64,000 nt of DNA, taken from positions 1 through 64,000 of the forward strand of contig NZ_CANMKO010000016.1 in the NCBI RefSeq assembly GCF_947498515.1, written 5' to 3'. Positions within the stretch are counted from its first letter, which is position 1; every line of letters begins with the position of its first letter. Under the pieces are notes generated by a model, which had not been told where the DNA came from, searched no databases, and was given only the letters and a program-made list of their open reading frames with translations. Source of the DNA: an uncultured Pelagimonas sp. (GTDB taxonomy: Bacteria > Pseudomonadota > Alphaproteobacteria > Rhodobacterales > Rhodobacteraceae). Position numbers and translations under genes: made by a program. Below are positions 44,612-53,552 of the stretch, one piece after another.

Positions 44612-44683
44612 GGTCGGCAAAAGGGGGGAGCTGTATTTCAAGGCAAACAAGTCCTGTGACTCGTTGTTTTTAAAGCGATTCTC

Positions 44684-44771
44684 GAATCACCACTTTACCC
44701 ACAGGGAATCACCACTTTACCCACAGGGAATCACCACTTTACCCACACGGAATCACCACTTTACACACGGG
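44684..44771. repeat. Iteron family B: four tandem 22-bp direct repeats
   Basis: Four copies start at 44684, 44706, 44728 and 44750, with an exact 22-bp period and no spacer. All contain GAATCACCACTTTAC, followed by CCACAGG, CCACAGG, CCACACG and ACACGGG. A 22-bp period is close to two helical turns, so bound proteins would lie on one face of the DNA. They share the core CACTTyACmCAC with family A. Confidence 0.95.
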
Positions 44772-45037
44772 CCATGACCGTAATGCGTTGAAAAACAAAA
44801 GATAAACGCCGTTCAAAAAGCCCGTAACACTATAACTAACACATATCTAACACCCCATTCTGAACGTCCCACCGTTCTTCGTGATCTGTGATTTATCACC
44901 TGCGTTGATGCCTAGTCTTAAACCAACAGCCACAATGTGCTTTCTGAAACCCATCAGACTTATGCTCTTTCCCTTGTGTCTTCACGTTGAAGATGTCACC
45001 CGAGTCCCATTCATCTGTTTTTTGCGGAGATAGTTTT

Positions 45038-45781
45038 TTGCTAAAGATTTCGGTCGTTACAGCAGTATTCAATCGTGCTGATACCATTGCGCAGGCAATT
45101 TCCAGTGTTGCAGATCAAAGCCACCCCTCTGTCGAACACATCATTCAGGATGGCGGGTCTACGGATGGAACTTTGGATACCATTCGGCAAATATCCGGCC
45201 CTTCTGTTTCCCTCCAGAGCGCTCCTGATCACGGTATATATGACGGGATCAACAAAGGCCTGGCGAGAACAACAGGTGACATTGTCGGGCTTATGCATTC
45301 AGACGATATGTTTGCGAGCTCAGAGATATTGTCCAAAGTTAGTGATGTGATGTCTGATCCTGCCATTGATGGGGTTTATGGGGATCTTGACTATGTCGGT
45401 GCTGAGGATCCCACCCGCATCATCCGAAAGTGGCGCTCAGGGGCCTATAGCCCCGCCCGGTTGCGCTATGGCTGGATGCCCCCTCATCCCACACTCTATC
45501 TGCGGCGACATGTTTTGGATCGTTGGGGCGTGTATGATACGTCTTTTCGTATCGCGGCTGATTATGATGCGATGCTGCGTTACTTGGTAAAGGGACAGAT
45601 TAACCTCTCATATGTGCCCGATGTTTTCGTCAAAATGCGGGTTGGCGGAGAAAGCAATAAATCGCTGGCCAAAATCGCCCAGAAAAGCCGGGAAGACTAT
45701 CGCGCCATTCGGAGGAATGGTGTAGGAGGGATCGGTACGCTTGTTTGCAAAAACCTTTCCAAAATCCAACAATTTTTTTGA
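45038..45781 (+). CDS. Glycosyltransferase family 2
   Basis: The frame is open from an ATG at 44987, but a TTG at 45038 has a GGAGA ribosome binding site 7 nt upstream and gives the standard N-terminus ([20 protein letters not shown]), so it is preferred. The 247-residue GT-A enzyme has [13 protein letters not shown] and [13 protein letters not shown] (metal site). [14 protein letters not shown] is typical of GT2 enzymes that use activated GlcNAc, Gal or GDP-sugars. It precedes gmd by 7 nt, so the two are probably cotranscribed. Confidence 0.85.
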   Translation: MLKISVVTAVFNRADTIAQAISSVADQSHPSVEHIIQDGGSTDGTLDTIRQISGPSVSLQSAPDHGIYDGINKGLARTTGDIVGLMHSDDMFASSEILSKVSDVMSDPAIDGVYGDLDYVGAEDPTRIIRKWRSGAYSPARLRYGWMPPHPTLYLRRHVLDRWGVYDTSFRIAADYDAMLRYLVKGQINLSYVPDVFVKMRVGGESNKSLAKIAQKSREDYRAIRRNGVGGIGTLVCKNLSKIQQFF

Positions 45782-45788
45782 GACTTCG

Positions 45789-46913
45789 ATGACCAAACGC
45801 GCATTAATTACCGGTATTACCGGGCAAGACGGATCTTATCTCGCCGAATTTCTTTTGGAAAAAGGGTATGAGGTACACGGTATCAAACGCCGGGCATCTT
45901 CGTTTAACACCCAGCGCGTGGATCACATCTATGAGGACCCTCATACCGATCAGGCCCGCTTCAAACTTCATTATGGTGATCTGACCGATACATCTAACCT
46001 GACGCGTATCATCCGCGAGGTCGAGCCCGATGAGGTTTATAACCTTGGCGCGCAATCCCACGTCGCCGTCAGCTTTGAAGCCCCTGAATACACCGCTGAT
46101 GTTGATGCCATGGGCACTTTGCGACTGCTCGAAGCAATCCGCTTCTTGGGGCTTGAGCAAAAGACCCGATTTTATCAAGCCTCGACCTCCGAGCTTTATG
46201 GTCTGGTTCAGGAAACGCCGCAGCGCGAAACCACGCCATTCCACCCACGCAGCCCCTATGCGGTGGCAAAGATGTACGCCTATTGGATCACAGTAAACTA
46301 CCGCGAAGCTTATGGCATGTATGCTTGCAACGGCATCCTGTTTAACCACGAGTCCCCCCGCCGGGGCGAAACATTTGTGACCCGCAAAATCACACGCGGG
46401 TTGGCCAATATCGCCCAAGGGCTCGAAGATTGCCTATATATGGGCAACATTGATGCGCTGCGCGATTGGGGCCATGCCAAAGACTATGTGCGCATGCAGT
46501 GGATGATGCTGCAACAAGACCAGCCTGATGATTTTGTCATTGCCACCGGTGTGCAATACAGCGTGCGTGAATTTATCCTTTGGTCGGCGCGTGAATTGGG
46601 CATTGAGCTGGAATTCAGGGGTACTGGTACCGATGAGATCGCCGTCGTGGCCGCCATTCGCGGTGACGATGCGCCGGCGCTCAAAGTGGGTGATGTGATT
46701 TTACGCATCGACCCGCGTTATTTCCGCCCGGCCGAGGTCGAAACTCTGCTGGGGGATCCGACCAAAGCCAAGGAACGTCTTGGTTGGGTGCCTGAAATTA
46801 CCGCCCAAGAGATGTGTACGGAAATGGTCCGTGATGATCTGGTCGCAGCCAAACGCCATGCCTTGCTCAAGGCACATGGCATGGACGTACCCGTGTCACT
46901 CGAAAATAGCTAA
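45789..46913 (+). CDS. gmd: GDP-mannose 4,6-dehydratase
   Basis: It makes GDP-4-keto-6-deoxymannose from GDP-mannose, the first step to GDP-L-fucose. ATG 45789 ([20 protein letters not shown]) gives 374 residues. The Rossmann motif is at residues 9-15 (GITGQDG), the catalytic triad is Thr133/Glu135 in ASTSELYG with Tyr157 and Lys161 in [10 protein letters not shown], and [17 protein letters not shown] is also conserved. An upstream open frame to 45741 belongs to the GT2 stop region. The fcl gene follows by 10 nt. Confidence 0.97.
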   Translation: MTKRALITGITGQDGSYLAEFLLEKGYEVHGIKRRASSFNTQRVDHIYEDPHTDQARFKLHYGDLTDTSNLTRIIREVEPDEVYNLGAQSHVAVSFEAPEYTADVDAMGTLRLLEAIRFLGLEQKTRFYQASTSELYGLVQETPQRETTPFHPRSPYAVAKMYAYWITVNYREAYGMYACNGILFNHESPRRGETFVTRKITRGLANIAQGLEDCLYMGNIDALRDWGHAKDYVRMQWMMLQQDQPDDFVIATGVQYSVREFILWSARELGIELEFRGTGTDEIAVVAAIRGDDAPALKVGDVILRIDPRYFRPAEVETLLGDPTKAKERLGWVPEITAQEMCTEMVRDDLVAAKRHALLKAHGMDVPVSLENS

Positions 46914-46923
46914 GGGGCAGACC

Positions 46924-47901
46924 ATGCAAAAGGTGTATGTCGCCGGCCATCGCGGCATGGTGGGCGGGAGTATTCTCAAACGGCTACAGGCCCGACAAGA
47001 GGCTGGCCAAGGCCTCGAAATAGTGACCCGCACATCATCGGACCTGGATCTTAAGGATCAGGCCGCTGTGCGCGATTTCTTTCAGAGCGAAAAGCCTGAT
47101 GCGGTGATTTTGGCGGCGGCCAAGGTTGGTGGGATCATGGCCAACAACACCTATCCGGCTCAGTTTATCTATGAAAACCTGATGATTGAATGCAATGTCA
47201 TCCATCAGGCCTTTGATGCCGGTGTGCAGCGCCTGTTGCAGTTGGGATCTTCCTGTATCTACCCCAAAGCCGTGCCCCAGCCGATGCGCGAGGACGCGCT
47301 TTTGACAGGGACACTAGAGCCCACCAACGAACCTTATGCGATTGCCAAGATCGCCGGGATCAAGCTTTGTGAGAGCTATAACCGCCAATATGGCACCGAT
47401 TATCGATCTGTTATGCCGACCAACCTGTATGGGCCTGGCGACAACTTTCATCCCGAGAACTCCCATGTGTTGCCCGCACTTATCCGTCGGTTCCATGACG
47501 CAGCTCAGGATGGGCTGGATGAGGTGCAGATTTGGGGCAGCGGCAAACCGATGCGTGAGTTCCTGCACGTGGATGACATGTCCGCGGCGTCGCTCTTTGT
47601 CTTTGATCTTGATAAGCCCACTTATATCGCCAATACTGAACCGATGCTGAGCCATATCAATGTGGGGTCTGGTCGCGATGTGACCATTCTGGAATTGGCA
47701 CAGATGATCGCGCAGGTGACAGGTTTTAAAGGCGAAATCACAACCGACCCGTCCAAGCCGGATGGGACTATGAAAAAGCTTATGGATGTGTCGCGACTGG
47801 CTGATATGGGGTGGCGGGCCTCGATTGATCTCGAAGAGGGGATCAAGGAAACCTATGATTGGTTCTTGGATCAAGGTCTTGAGACATTGCGGATCAAGTA
47901 A
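46924..47901 (+). CDS. fcl: GDP-L-fucose synthase
   Basis: It epimerises and reduces GDP-4-keto-6-deoxymannose to GDP-L-fucose using NADPH. ATG 46924 follows an AAGGGGCAGACC ribosome binding site and gives 325 residues. [10 protein letters not shown] is the NADP-binding loop; SSCIYPK and the Tyr138/Lys142 pair in [10 protein letters not shown] are catalytic. [20 protein letters not shown] is also conserved. The 3' end overlaps the convergent NUDIX gene by 8 nt. With gmd it supplies fucose to the polymer(s); no fucosyltransferase can be singled out. Confidence 0.96.
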   Translation: MQKVYVAGHRGMVGGSILKRLQARQEAGQGLEIVTRTSSDLDLKDQAAVRDFFQSEKPDAVILAAAKVGGIMANNTYPAQFIYENLMIECNVIHQAFDAGVQRLLQLGSSCIYPKAVPQPMREDALLTGTLEPTNEPYAIAKIAGIKLCESYNRQYGTDYRSVMPTNLYGPGDNFHPENSHVLPALIRRFHDAAQDGLDEVQIWGSGKPMREFLHVDDMSAASLFVFDLDKPTYIANTEPMLSHINVGSGRDVTILELAQMIAQVTGFKGEITTDPSKPDGTMKKLMDVSRLADMGWRASIDLEEGIKETYDWFLDQGLETLRIK

Positions 47902-48358
47902 CGCCGACTGGGGTGTTCTTGTGCTTTAGATAGGCCGCAACACAGTCCTGTAATTCCGGCACTGCGTGAGGATGGGCGAGGAATTGGGGGATTGGCATCA
48001 TGCGCCAGTATTGGCCTTCGTCTCCAAAAACAATGTGCTGCACGGTTTCATCGTCGATGTCAGCGACAAAGAAGGCCACTTCGCGCCGCGCAAGACCTCC
48101 GGCGGCAGGGGCCCAATAGCTGGTTTCATAGATCAGATGATCAGGGTCAATTTCGAGGCCAAATTCCTCTTGGGTTTCCCGAAGCGCACAGGTCTGAGAT
48201 GTTTCATCGGGCTCTCGAACGCCGCCGGGCAAGTCCCACTGACCCGGATTGGGGATTTCCGGCTTATTGTCCCGTAAATAGGTAATGATCTCTGATCCGC
48301 AAAGAAGTGCAATTTTAGCACCTTGCAGATTGGTACTATTGGCGATTGCTCCGCGCAT
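47894..48358 (-). CDS. NUDIX hydrolase
   Basis: This 154-residue protein carries a complete Nudix box: Gly46, Glu52, then REtqEEFGL at residues 60-68 (G-x5-E-x7-RE-x2-EE-x-G). DLPGG sets the start of the motif. It is a Mg-dependent hydrolase of a nucleoside diphosphate derivative. Because it adjoins gmd and fcl, GDP-mannose or GDP-fucose is a plausible substrate, but the length and motif are also compatible with mutT-type housekeeping. It is convergent to fcl. Confidence 0.85.
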   Translation of the reverse strand: MRGAIANSTNLQGAKIALLCGSEIITYLRDNKPEIPNPGQWDLPGGVREPDETSQTCALRETQEEFGLEIDPDHLIYETSYWAPAAGGLARREVAFFVADIDDETVQHIVFGDEGQYWRMMPIPQFLAHPHAVPELQDCVAAYLKHKNTPVGVT

Positions 48359-48758
48359 GGGGGGGCTCCTTGAGGGGCGGCATTGATGGCATGTTCATGG
48401 GGTTTCTGAAGGTTGGCATATAAGTTTCTGTTTTTAAAGTTAATTTCATGATCTACCCAAATCATTTGAAAGACGGTGACCGTTTTGCGTTGCGGCCACA
48501 ATCAAAGGGCTGGTAATGCGTCTTATGTTAAAATTATACCGTTGACGTTTCTGACGATAGGCACATTGGGCAGGCAGTGCATGGGGTCACAGCATAATCT
48601 AAAGCGGCGGTTGATCTATTTTGCGCATAAGAGCGCATGGGAGGATTGAGGGTCTAAGGTCACAGTTTCTATTAACTGTTTAACCATGAGAAACAAAACT
48701 TGCCCAACAAGGGGGCTTGTTTAGTAAGAGTATATTGAATTTTTTAGGGACGGATTTG
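48359..48758. other. Regulatory region upstream of the Wza gene
   Basis: The 400-nt gap between the divergent NUDIX and Wza genes contains several short inverted repeats. ACGGT/ACCGT lies around G near 48472-48483, ACAGTT/AACTGT at 48662-48679 and AACAAG/CTTGTT around GGGG at 48706-48721. The last two lie within 100 nt of the Wza start and may act as operators or leader structures. It is AT-rich between 48420 and 48480. Confidence 0.45.
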
Positions 48759-49964
48759 ATGCAGCGGGTCTCAATTTTAGTGTTGTCTGCGGTATTAGGG
48801 CTTGTCGGTTGCGGCGGTGCAGGCCCGGATGTGATGTCAATTCAGTCGGGCACAAAGAGCGTGGTCGACGCAAGCGCAACGCAAGATGCGACGGCTGAAG
48901 ACAGCCCCTATGTTTTGGTGGAAGCAGACCGAGACATGGCCGTATCCTTGAGTAGCGCGTTGATTGAGCGTGAAAAACGAGCGTTTTACCCGCGCGGTGG
49001 CCCTGCCCCGATCTTGGTGGGCCGTGGTGATATAATTTCGGTGGCTATTGTAAGCACGTCGGATTCTGGCTTTGTCGATTTTACCAGCGCCTCGATCGCG
49101 CCGATCTCGCAGACAGAGCTTGCCCCGCAAGAAGTGGGTGCTGATGGCATGATCCGCGTCCCACCTTTGGGTCGTGTGCGCGTGGTTGGACGTAGCACGT
49201 CACAGATTGAGAATGGGCTGACTGCGCGCTTGTCCAATGTGTTGGTTGATCCGTCGGCCATTGTTTCGATTGCGGATCGGCGCAGCGCCAAAGTTGCGGT
49301 GGTTGGCAAGGTTGGAAGCGCAGGTAAATATTCCATAGATGAAACCAATCTGCGCCTTTTGGATATGGTCAACAGTGCCGGTGGTCCCGATGAGCGTTCT
49401 GAAAACTTGCGGGTGTCTCTGAGCCGCCAGGGCGATACCCGCACGACCTCCTTGGACGCGGTGCTGCGCAACGACAATATGAATGTCTTTGTAAAGCCCG
49501 GTGACGTTTTGGAGCTTGAGACCCCTGAAGACAGAATTGTTGTTTTAGGGGCTGGCGCGTCATCCAACAGCACCATGATCGTAAACCTGCCTGATGCCAC
49601 TTTGACCGACGTGCTTGGGAATGCCGGCGGGTTGGCTGGACGTACGGCAAGCCGCAAAGGTGTGTATGTTTATCGCGAAATGCCGGTTAGCCTGCTGCAA
49701 AAAATTGGGGCGGATGTTTCGGAATTCACCGGTGTGTTTGGCGGGAAATATGACAGTAGAACGGTCCCGACAATTTTCCGGTTTGATATGACCAAGCCGG
49801 ATTCCCTGTTTATCGCCAAGGCCTTCCGCATGTTGGACAATGACATTCTCTATATCGCACCAAGCCTGCGCGACGCCGTTTTGGCTCTCACGGCCTTTGT
49901 TCCTGGGCCTTCGGCTTATGTTGGCGCAAGCGATGTCGGACCGTCTCAGGTCTTTGTGCCATAA
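48759..49964 (+). CDS. wza: Outer-membrane polysaccharide export lipoprotein (Wza-like)
   Basis: ATG 48759 follows AGGGACGGA and gives 401 residues. Residues 1-18 form a lipoprotein signal ending in the lipobox LGLVGC, so the mature protein begins at Cys18. A polysaccharide export domain follows (VGRGDIISVAIV, then the PPLGRVRVVGR segment). SLBB-type beta domains come next (VAVVGKVGSAGKYSIDE, GAGASSNSTMIVNLPDATLT). Wza-type proteins form the outer-membrane channel for EPS export with Wzc. It is the only such channel in the window, so it may serve both Wzc proteins. No second channel or KpsD was seen. Confidence 0.9.
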   Translation: MQRVSILVLSAVLGLVGCGGAGPDVMSIQSGTKSVVDASATQDATAEDSPYVLVEADRDMAVSLSSALIEREKRAFYPRGGPAPILVGRGDIISVAIVSTSDSGFVDFTSASIAPISQTELAPQEVGADGMIRVPPLGRVRVVGRSTSQIENGLTARLSNVLVDPSAIVSIADRRSAKVAVVGKVGSAGKYSIDETNLRLLDMVNSAGGPDERSENLRVSLSRQGDTRTTSLDAVLRNDNMNVFVKPGDVLELETPEDRIVVLGAGASSNSTMIVNLPDATLTDVLGNAGGLAGRTASRKGVYVYREMPVSLLQKIGADVSEFTGVFGGKYDSRTVPTIFRFDMTKPDSLFIAKAFRMLDNDILYIAPSLRDAVLALTAFVPGPSAYVGASDVGPSQVFVP

Positions 49965-49982
49965 GGCTATCTTGGGTATCCT

Positions 49983-50001
49983 GGGCCCCGATTTGGGGCC
50001 C
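49983..50001. terminator. GC-rich hairpin between convergent genes
   Basis: GGGCCCC and GGGGCCC form 7-bp arms around GATTT at the 3' ends of wza and the convergent GT25 gene. No T run follows on either side, so it may only be a weak or Rho-assisted terminator. Confidence 0.4.
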
Positions 50002-50888
50002 TACGGGATGATAAATGGCACAGTTCGTTTCATTTGCTGCGGGAGCATCCGTGCCCGAAAGGCAGCCGAGGCGATGACTCTCTGAGAGAGAGTTCTGCGG
50101 TGTCGTGGCGGGTGATCTGCCTGTTTGTTGCCCCCTCCAGCGGCCTCAAAGATCAGCCTGTCTTGTTGTAGACTGCTGTCCAAGGTTGGATCTTGGGTGA
50201 ACAATATCGGATCACAATAGAAGAAATGGTCAAAATGCCCGAGCTTCTGTCGTTGGTGCCACCAATCACACATGACTGTCAGTGGGGTGTTCAACACGGT
50301 CATTTGCTCTGCTGCGGCTTTAGAAATGAAATAGGCGTGGGCCAAATACTGCCAAGGCGGCACGTCCAAGCATTGAAATAGTTGGGGCCCGGTGGACTGA
50401 GGACGGTTACTGCGGCTGACAACTCGTCGACGGGTTGTGGTGAAAGTATAGGCGTCATCGATGCCGAGATGGGCGACAAATGACCCACCAGCGGCAGCAA
50501 ATGGGTGTAACCGGGCCGCGATGTTTTCCAGATGAGAGAGGACGTCAGGAGTTGCAGGAACAAGGTCATCCTCAAGGACCAGCATCAAGTCATCTGAGGA
50601 TTGGGCAAGCTTTTGGGCGACATTGCGGTGGGACAAAGAACAGCCAATAGCAGTAGAGCCGGGAAGATGACCGCAATTGGCTTGGTACTGCTCTGCGTTG
50701 ATCAGGCTCCGAGCATCTTCCAAAGGGGTGCCGCGCATATCCACGGCGTGAAAATGGCCATCTACCCAGCTCTTGGGAATGCCACGGTCGCGCAATAGGT
50801 CACGGCGATCCGTTTGACTGAGCAAAGAGATCAAGGAGACAGGAACGGCGGTGCCATTCGCATCCAAAACAGGTGGAGGCATATCCAT
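50001..50888 (-). CDS. Glycosyltransferase family 25
   Basis: The 295-residue protein matches LPS-type GT25 enzymes: VSLISLLSQTDRRDLLRDRG (residues 18-37), GSTAIGCSLSHRNVAQKL, and the acidic motif LVLEDDLVPAT near 104-114. GHFHAVDMRG follows the first helix. Family members add galactose or other hexoses to lipopolysaccharide. ATG 50888 has AAGG 5 nt upstream; a second ATG is 6 nt downstream. It lies next to the only EPS channel gene, on the opposite strand to the neighbours. Confidence 0.8.
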   Translation of the reverse strand: MDMPPPVLDANGTAVPVSLISLLSQTDRRDLLRDRGIPKSWVDGHFHAVDMRGTPLEDARSLINAEQYQANCGHLPGSTAIGCSLSHRNVAQKLAQSSDDLMLVLEDDLVPATPDVLSHLENIAARLHPFAAAGGSFVAHLGIDDAYTFTTTRRRVVSRSNRPQSTGPQLFQCLDVPPWQYLAHAYFISKAAAEQMTVLNTPLTVMCDWWHQRQKLGHFDHFFYCDPILFTQDPTLDSSLQQDRLIFEAAGGGNKQADHPPRHRRTLSQRVIASAAFRARMLPQQMKRTVPFIIP

Positions 50889-50961
50889 TGGCCTTTTTGG
50901 GAGTGGTTTGCTCTATCGTCCTGATTTATAACTATATTTGGTTTTTAGGTCGATGATTTTT

Positions 50962-50977
50962 GTCAATCCAGATTGAC
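50962..50977. promoter_or_regulatory. Inverted repeat in the divergent gap 50889-51112
   Basis: GTCAAT and ATTGAC are perfect 6-bp arms around CCAG. A second inverted pair, TGCAAC/GTTGCA, lies at 50987-51006. Both sit in the 224-nt gap between the GT25 gene and the plus-strand gene at 51113 and could bind a regulator. Arms of this length arise by chance fairly often. Confidence 0.3.
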
Positions 50978-51112
50978 TTATATTTTTGCAACGACATGGT
51001 GTTGCAAGAGCGTTTATTGGGCTCTCTTCAGGTGGTGATTAGGACGATTATACGCGACCTGACGACAGAAATATGGTACCAGTTTTTCCGTATAAATAAG
51101 AGATTGACACGA

Positions 51113-51697
51113 ATGACACGTTATTTGACCACAGCCTCATTGCTTGGGCTGTTTGGTATTTCTGGCTATATGCTATTGGCCATATTAGCAGGAAGCCCCG
51201 CTTTTAACGCGACATTGCGCGAAGATAACGTCTTTGGCGTTTCTCAGCTCAGATTTAGCGCCCCGATGTATGACCGTCCGGCTTATCTCTTTCAGATTGG
51301 AACAAGCTATTTGCGGGCTGATCTTGTGCTCTCGACCGGCGAGGGGGGCGATGATCTTGGTCTGGCCTCTATGGAAACGGCGCTCGAGCGGGCAACGCAG
51401 GCGGTGTCCTATTTCGAACGCAGTTTGGCTTTGGCTCCGGGGGATGCGCATGTTTGGACGTCGTTGGCGTGGGCACATACGCTTCTGAATGAAACAGATG
51501 AGGCCCGAGTGGCGTTAGCACATTCTTGGGAATTGGCTCCGTTCCACCAACAATTGGCGGGGCGGCGGCTGGATTTGGCGGATGTGCTTTATGCGTGGGA
51601 TACGCCTGAACTGACGATCAAACCCACAGAAAAAGAAACGCGATCGCTGGATCGCGACCGCGCCTTACTAGAACGGAATGGGAGGGCGCCGTTCTGA
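51113..51697 (+). CDS. Small protein with N-terminal membrane segment and TPR-like repeat
   Basis: ATG 51113 gives 194 residues (MTRYLTTASLLGLFGISGY); the frame to 50960 has no better signal. Residues 9-28 are hydrophobic, suited to a membrane anchor. Residues about 80-140 form two helix pairs (RATQAVSYFERSLALAPGDA, VWTSLAWAHTLLNETDEAR) matching a tetratricopeptide repeat. TPR proteins scaffold partners; in EPS operons they often lie near Wza and Wzc. Its function is not known. It ends 14 nt before a convergent small gene. Confidence 0.55.
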   Translation: MTRYLTTASLLGLFGISGYMLLAILAGSPAFNATLREDNVFGVSQLRFSAPMYDRPAYLFQIGTSYLRADLVLSTGEGGDDLGLASMETALERATQAVSYFERSLALAPGDAHVWTSLAWAHTLLNETDEARVALAHSWELAPFHQQLAGRRLDLADVLYAWDTPELTIKPTEKETRSLDRDRALLERNGRAPF

Positions 51698-51711
51698 AAC
51701 GGCACCAACTC

Positions 51712-52035
51712 TTAGCTGCGGCTGACGGGCAGATCAAAATACTCTACGAGGGCCAGCAAGCGCGATTCCGGGAACCGGTCGATCAAGCGAAGGAATACAG
51801 TCATCTGACGCAGGCGCCCATTCTGGAGACGCAGCAAGCGTTGCAAAATCGCGGCCTCGGACGCGGTCGCGGCATCTGCAATATCATCCTGAGTGTCGGC
51901 AATGCCGGCTTCTGCTTCAGAGATACGAATGATGAGGGCGGCCGACACCTCTTCAGGGGTCAGCGCCTGAGCGCTGGGGGTCGAAAATGCGATCAGTGCT
52001 GCGGCGATCGCAGCTGCAAATATTTTACGGGTCAT
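51712..52035 (-). CDS. Small exported protein of unknown function
   Basis: The 107-residue product has a clear Sec signal peptide (MTRKIFAAAIAAALIAFSTP, with a likely cut after AQA at residue 24). The mature part is mostly helical, with an alanine- and aspartate-rich run (EAGIADTQDDIADAATASEA) and an ILQRLLRLQNGRLRQM helix. It has no family match that I recognise. It lies between the TPR gene and the O-antigen ligase-like gene, on the opposite strand, and shares a divergent 98-nt promoter region with the latter. Confidence 0.55.
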   Translation of the reverse strand: MTRKIFAAAIAAALIAFSTPSAQALTPEEVSAALIIRISEAEAGIADTQDDIADAATASEAAILQRLLRLQNGRLRQMTVFLRLIDRFPESRLLALVEYFDLPVSRS

Positions 52036-52062
52036 GATAACCTCAAATAGGCATGAATTTTA

Positions 52063-52078
52063 TGTAAGCTAGTTTACA
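52063..52078. promoter_or_regulatory. Near-palindrome in the divergent gap 52036-52133
   Basis: TGTAA and TTACA are perfect 5-bp arms separated by GCTAGT, whose core CTAG is itself palindromic, giving a 16-bp element with one mismatched pair. It lies 28 nt upstream of the minus-strand gene (52035) and about 56 nt upstream of the plus-strand gene (52134). That is a plausible operator position for both. Confidence 0.4.
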
Positions 52079-52133
52079 AATACCAACTTGCTCACCACAA
52101 GGAAAGAACATGTTTCTAAAAAGGCCCGTATGA

Positions 52134-53489
52134 ATGGGGCAAATACTCGAAAAGCTATTGAATTTATCTCAAAAAACGGTTGTTTGGCTTGTTTTTCTGG
52201 TAATGGCTCTGTCGGTCTTGGCCTTTGGTGGCAACAGACCGGTCGTTTGGACGCTTATGGCATTGGCTGTGGTACTGCTTTTAAGTGTGCAGCTCCTTAT
52301 TGATGCCACTAAGGCGCGACCGATTCCTTTTAATCGGCTTTGGCTTCCGGGTCTTTTGCTTTTGATGACCCTTATTTGGGCGATGCTACAGGCTTGGACC
52401 GGGCTTCCAGCGGAATGGTCACACCCTGTTTGGGCGACGGTCCCGTCTGAAACCGGAACCGTGTCGGCAGACCCGAGTGCGGCGACACATGGTGTTTTGC
52501 GGCTGGCTTGTTATGCCCTTATTTTTTGGATCGCACTGCGGGCCACGGCCGATCGCGTCACCGCGCATTTATTCTTGAAGTTGTTTGCACTGTTTTCCAC
52601 GCTCTTGGCGCTGTTTGGCATGTATGCTTGGATGACCGGCAACAATGTGATTTTGGGCGATCAAGCCCGCGAGCTTTCCGCGAGTTTTGTCAATCGCAAC
52701 AGCTATGCGACGTTTGCCGCTTTTGGCCTATTGGCGAATTTGGCGGCCTATTCGATGCAGCAGCGCCGCTCCGGCGGAACGGCGAAAGCGGCCTTGCGCA
52801 ATTTCCTAGAGGGCTTTTTTAGTGGCGGCTGGATCTGGGCCTTTGGCATGCTGGTATGTGCAGGCGCATTGATGATGACGCAGTCGCGTGCCGGCGGAGC
52901 CGCAGGTTTAATTGGCTTGCTCAGTTTCGTGGCGATCTACCGGATTGGTGATGGAGCGCGGTCATGGCTCGGTCTGGCGTTTTTGGCTCTTGTTGGCGTT
53001 TTGGCTATTGGGGCCACCGCTGGTGGTGGTTTTCTGGATCGCGTGCTTACCACGTCGGGCGAAGACGCACGGTTTGCGATCTATCCTATGGTCGTCCAAG
53101 GGATCATGGATCGCCCGCTTTTGGGGCATGGATTGGGGGCGTTTGAGGACGCGTTTCGATCTTATGTTCCGCTTGAGGCCGCAACCGGCGAGTGGGATAT
53201 GGCCCACAATTCGTATCTCGAAAACATATTTGAATTAGGTATGGTTGCAGCGGGGGCGTTTTATATCGCGCTGGGGCTGGTCGTCTATCAGATTTGGCTC
53301 GGCCTAAGGGGGCGTGTAAGATCCCGTGCGGTGCTGGCGTTTTCTTTTGCTTGTGTGGTAACTGCAGCAATGCATGCAGCCTTTGATTTTAGCTTGCAAA
53401 TGCCCGGGCTGGCTGCGTTTTTCGCGTTTTTTCTTGGGATGGGATATGCTCAGAGCTTTCGCGAAGGCGAGATGAGTGAACAAAATTAA
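52134..53489 (+). CDS. O-antigen ligase/polymerase-like membrane protein
   Basis: The 451-residue protein has about ten membrane segments. A large periplasmic loop around residues 300-370 contains GHGLGAFEDAFRSYVP and MAHNSYLENIFELGMVAA, the H.NS and GLGAF patterns of the Wzy/WaaL superfamily. SASFVNRNSYATFAAFGLLA near residue 180 also fits. It could be an EPS polymerase or a ligase. It is followed by the second BY-kinase gene after about 60 nt. A shorter ATG in another frame begins 4 nt upstream and is not used. Confidence 0.82.
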   Translation: MGQILEKLLNLSQKTVVWLVFLVMALSVLAFGGNRPVVWTLMALAVVLLLSVQLLIDATKARPIPFNRLWLPGLLLLMTLIWAMLQAWTGLPAEWSHPVWATVPSETGTVSADPSAATHGVLRLACYALIFWIALRATADRVTAHLFLKLFALFSTLLALFGMYAWMTGNNVILGDQARELSASFVNRNSYATFAAFGLLANLAAYSMQQRRSGGTAKAALRNFLEGFFSGGWIWAFGMLVCAGALMMTQSRAGGAAGLIGLLSFVAIYRIGDGARSWLGLAFLALVGVLAIGATAGGGFLDRVLTTSGEDARFAIYPMVVQGIMDRPLLGHGLGAFEDAFRSYVPLEAATGEWDMAHNSYLENIFELGMVAAGAFYIALGLVVYQIWLGLRGRVRSRAVLAFSFACVVTAAMHAAFDFSLQMPGLAAFFAFFLGMGYAQSFREGEMSEQN

Positions 53490-53552
53490 TTAGACGGTCA
53501 TAACCGTTCAAATGGGTTGGGGGCAGGCTCCCGGTTGGAACAGGAAACACAG

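Larger units (their letters stand above)
44502..45037. other. Probable replication origin region
   Basis: This 536-nt stretch lies upstream of repA and upstream of a plus-strand GT2 gene. It contains the two iteron arrays described separately, then an AT-rich stretch (about 44785-44855) suited to strand opening. No DnaA box matching the standard consensus was recognised by eye. Confidence 0.75.
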
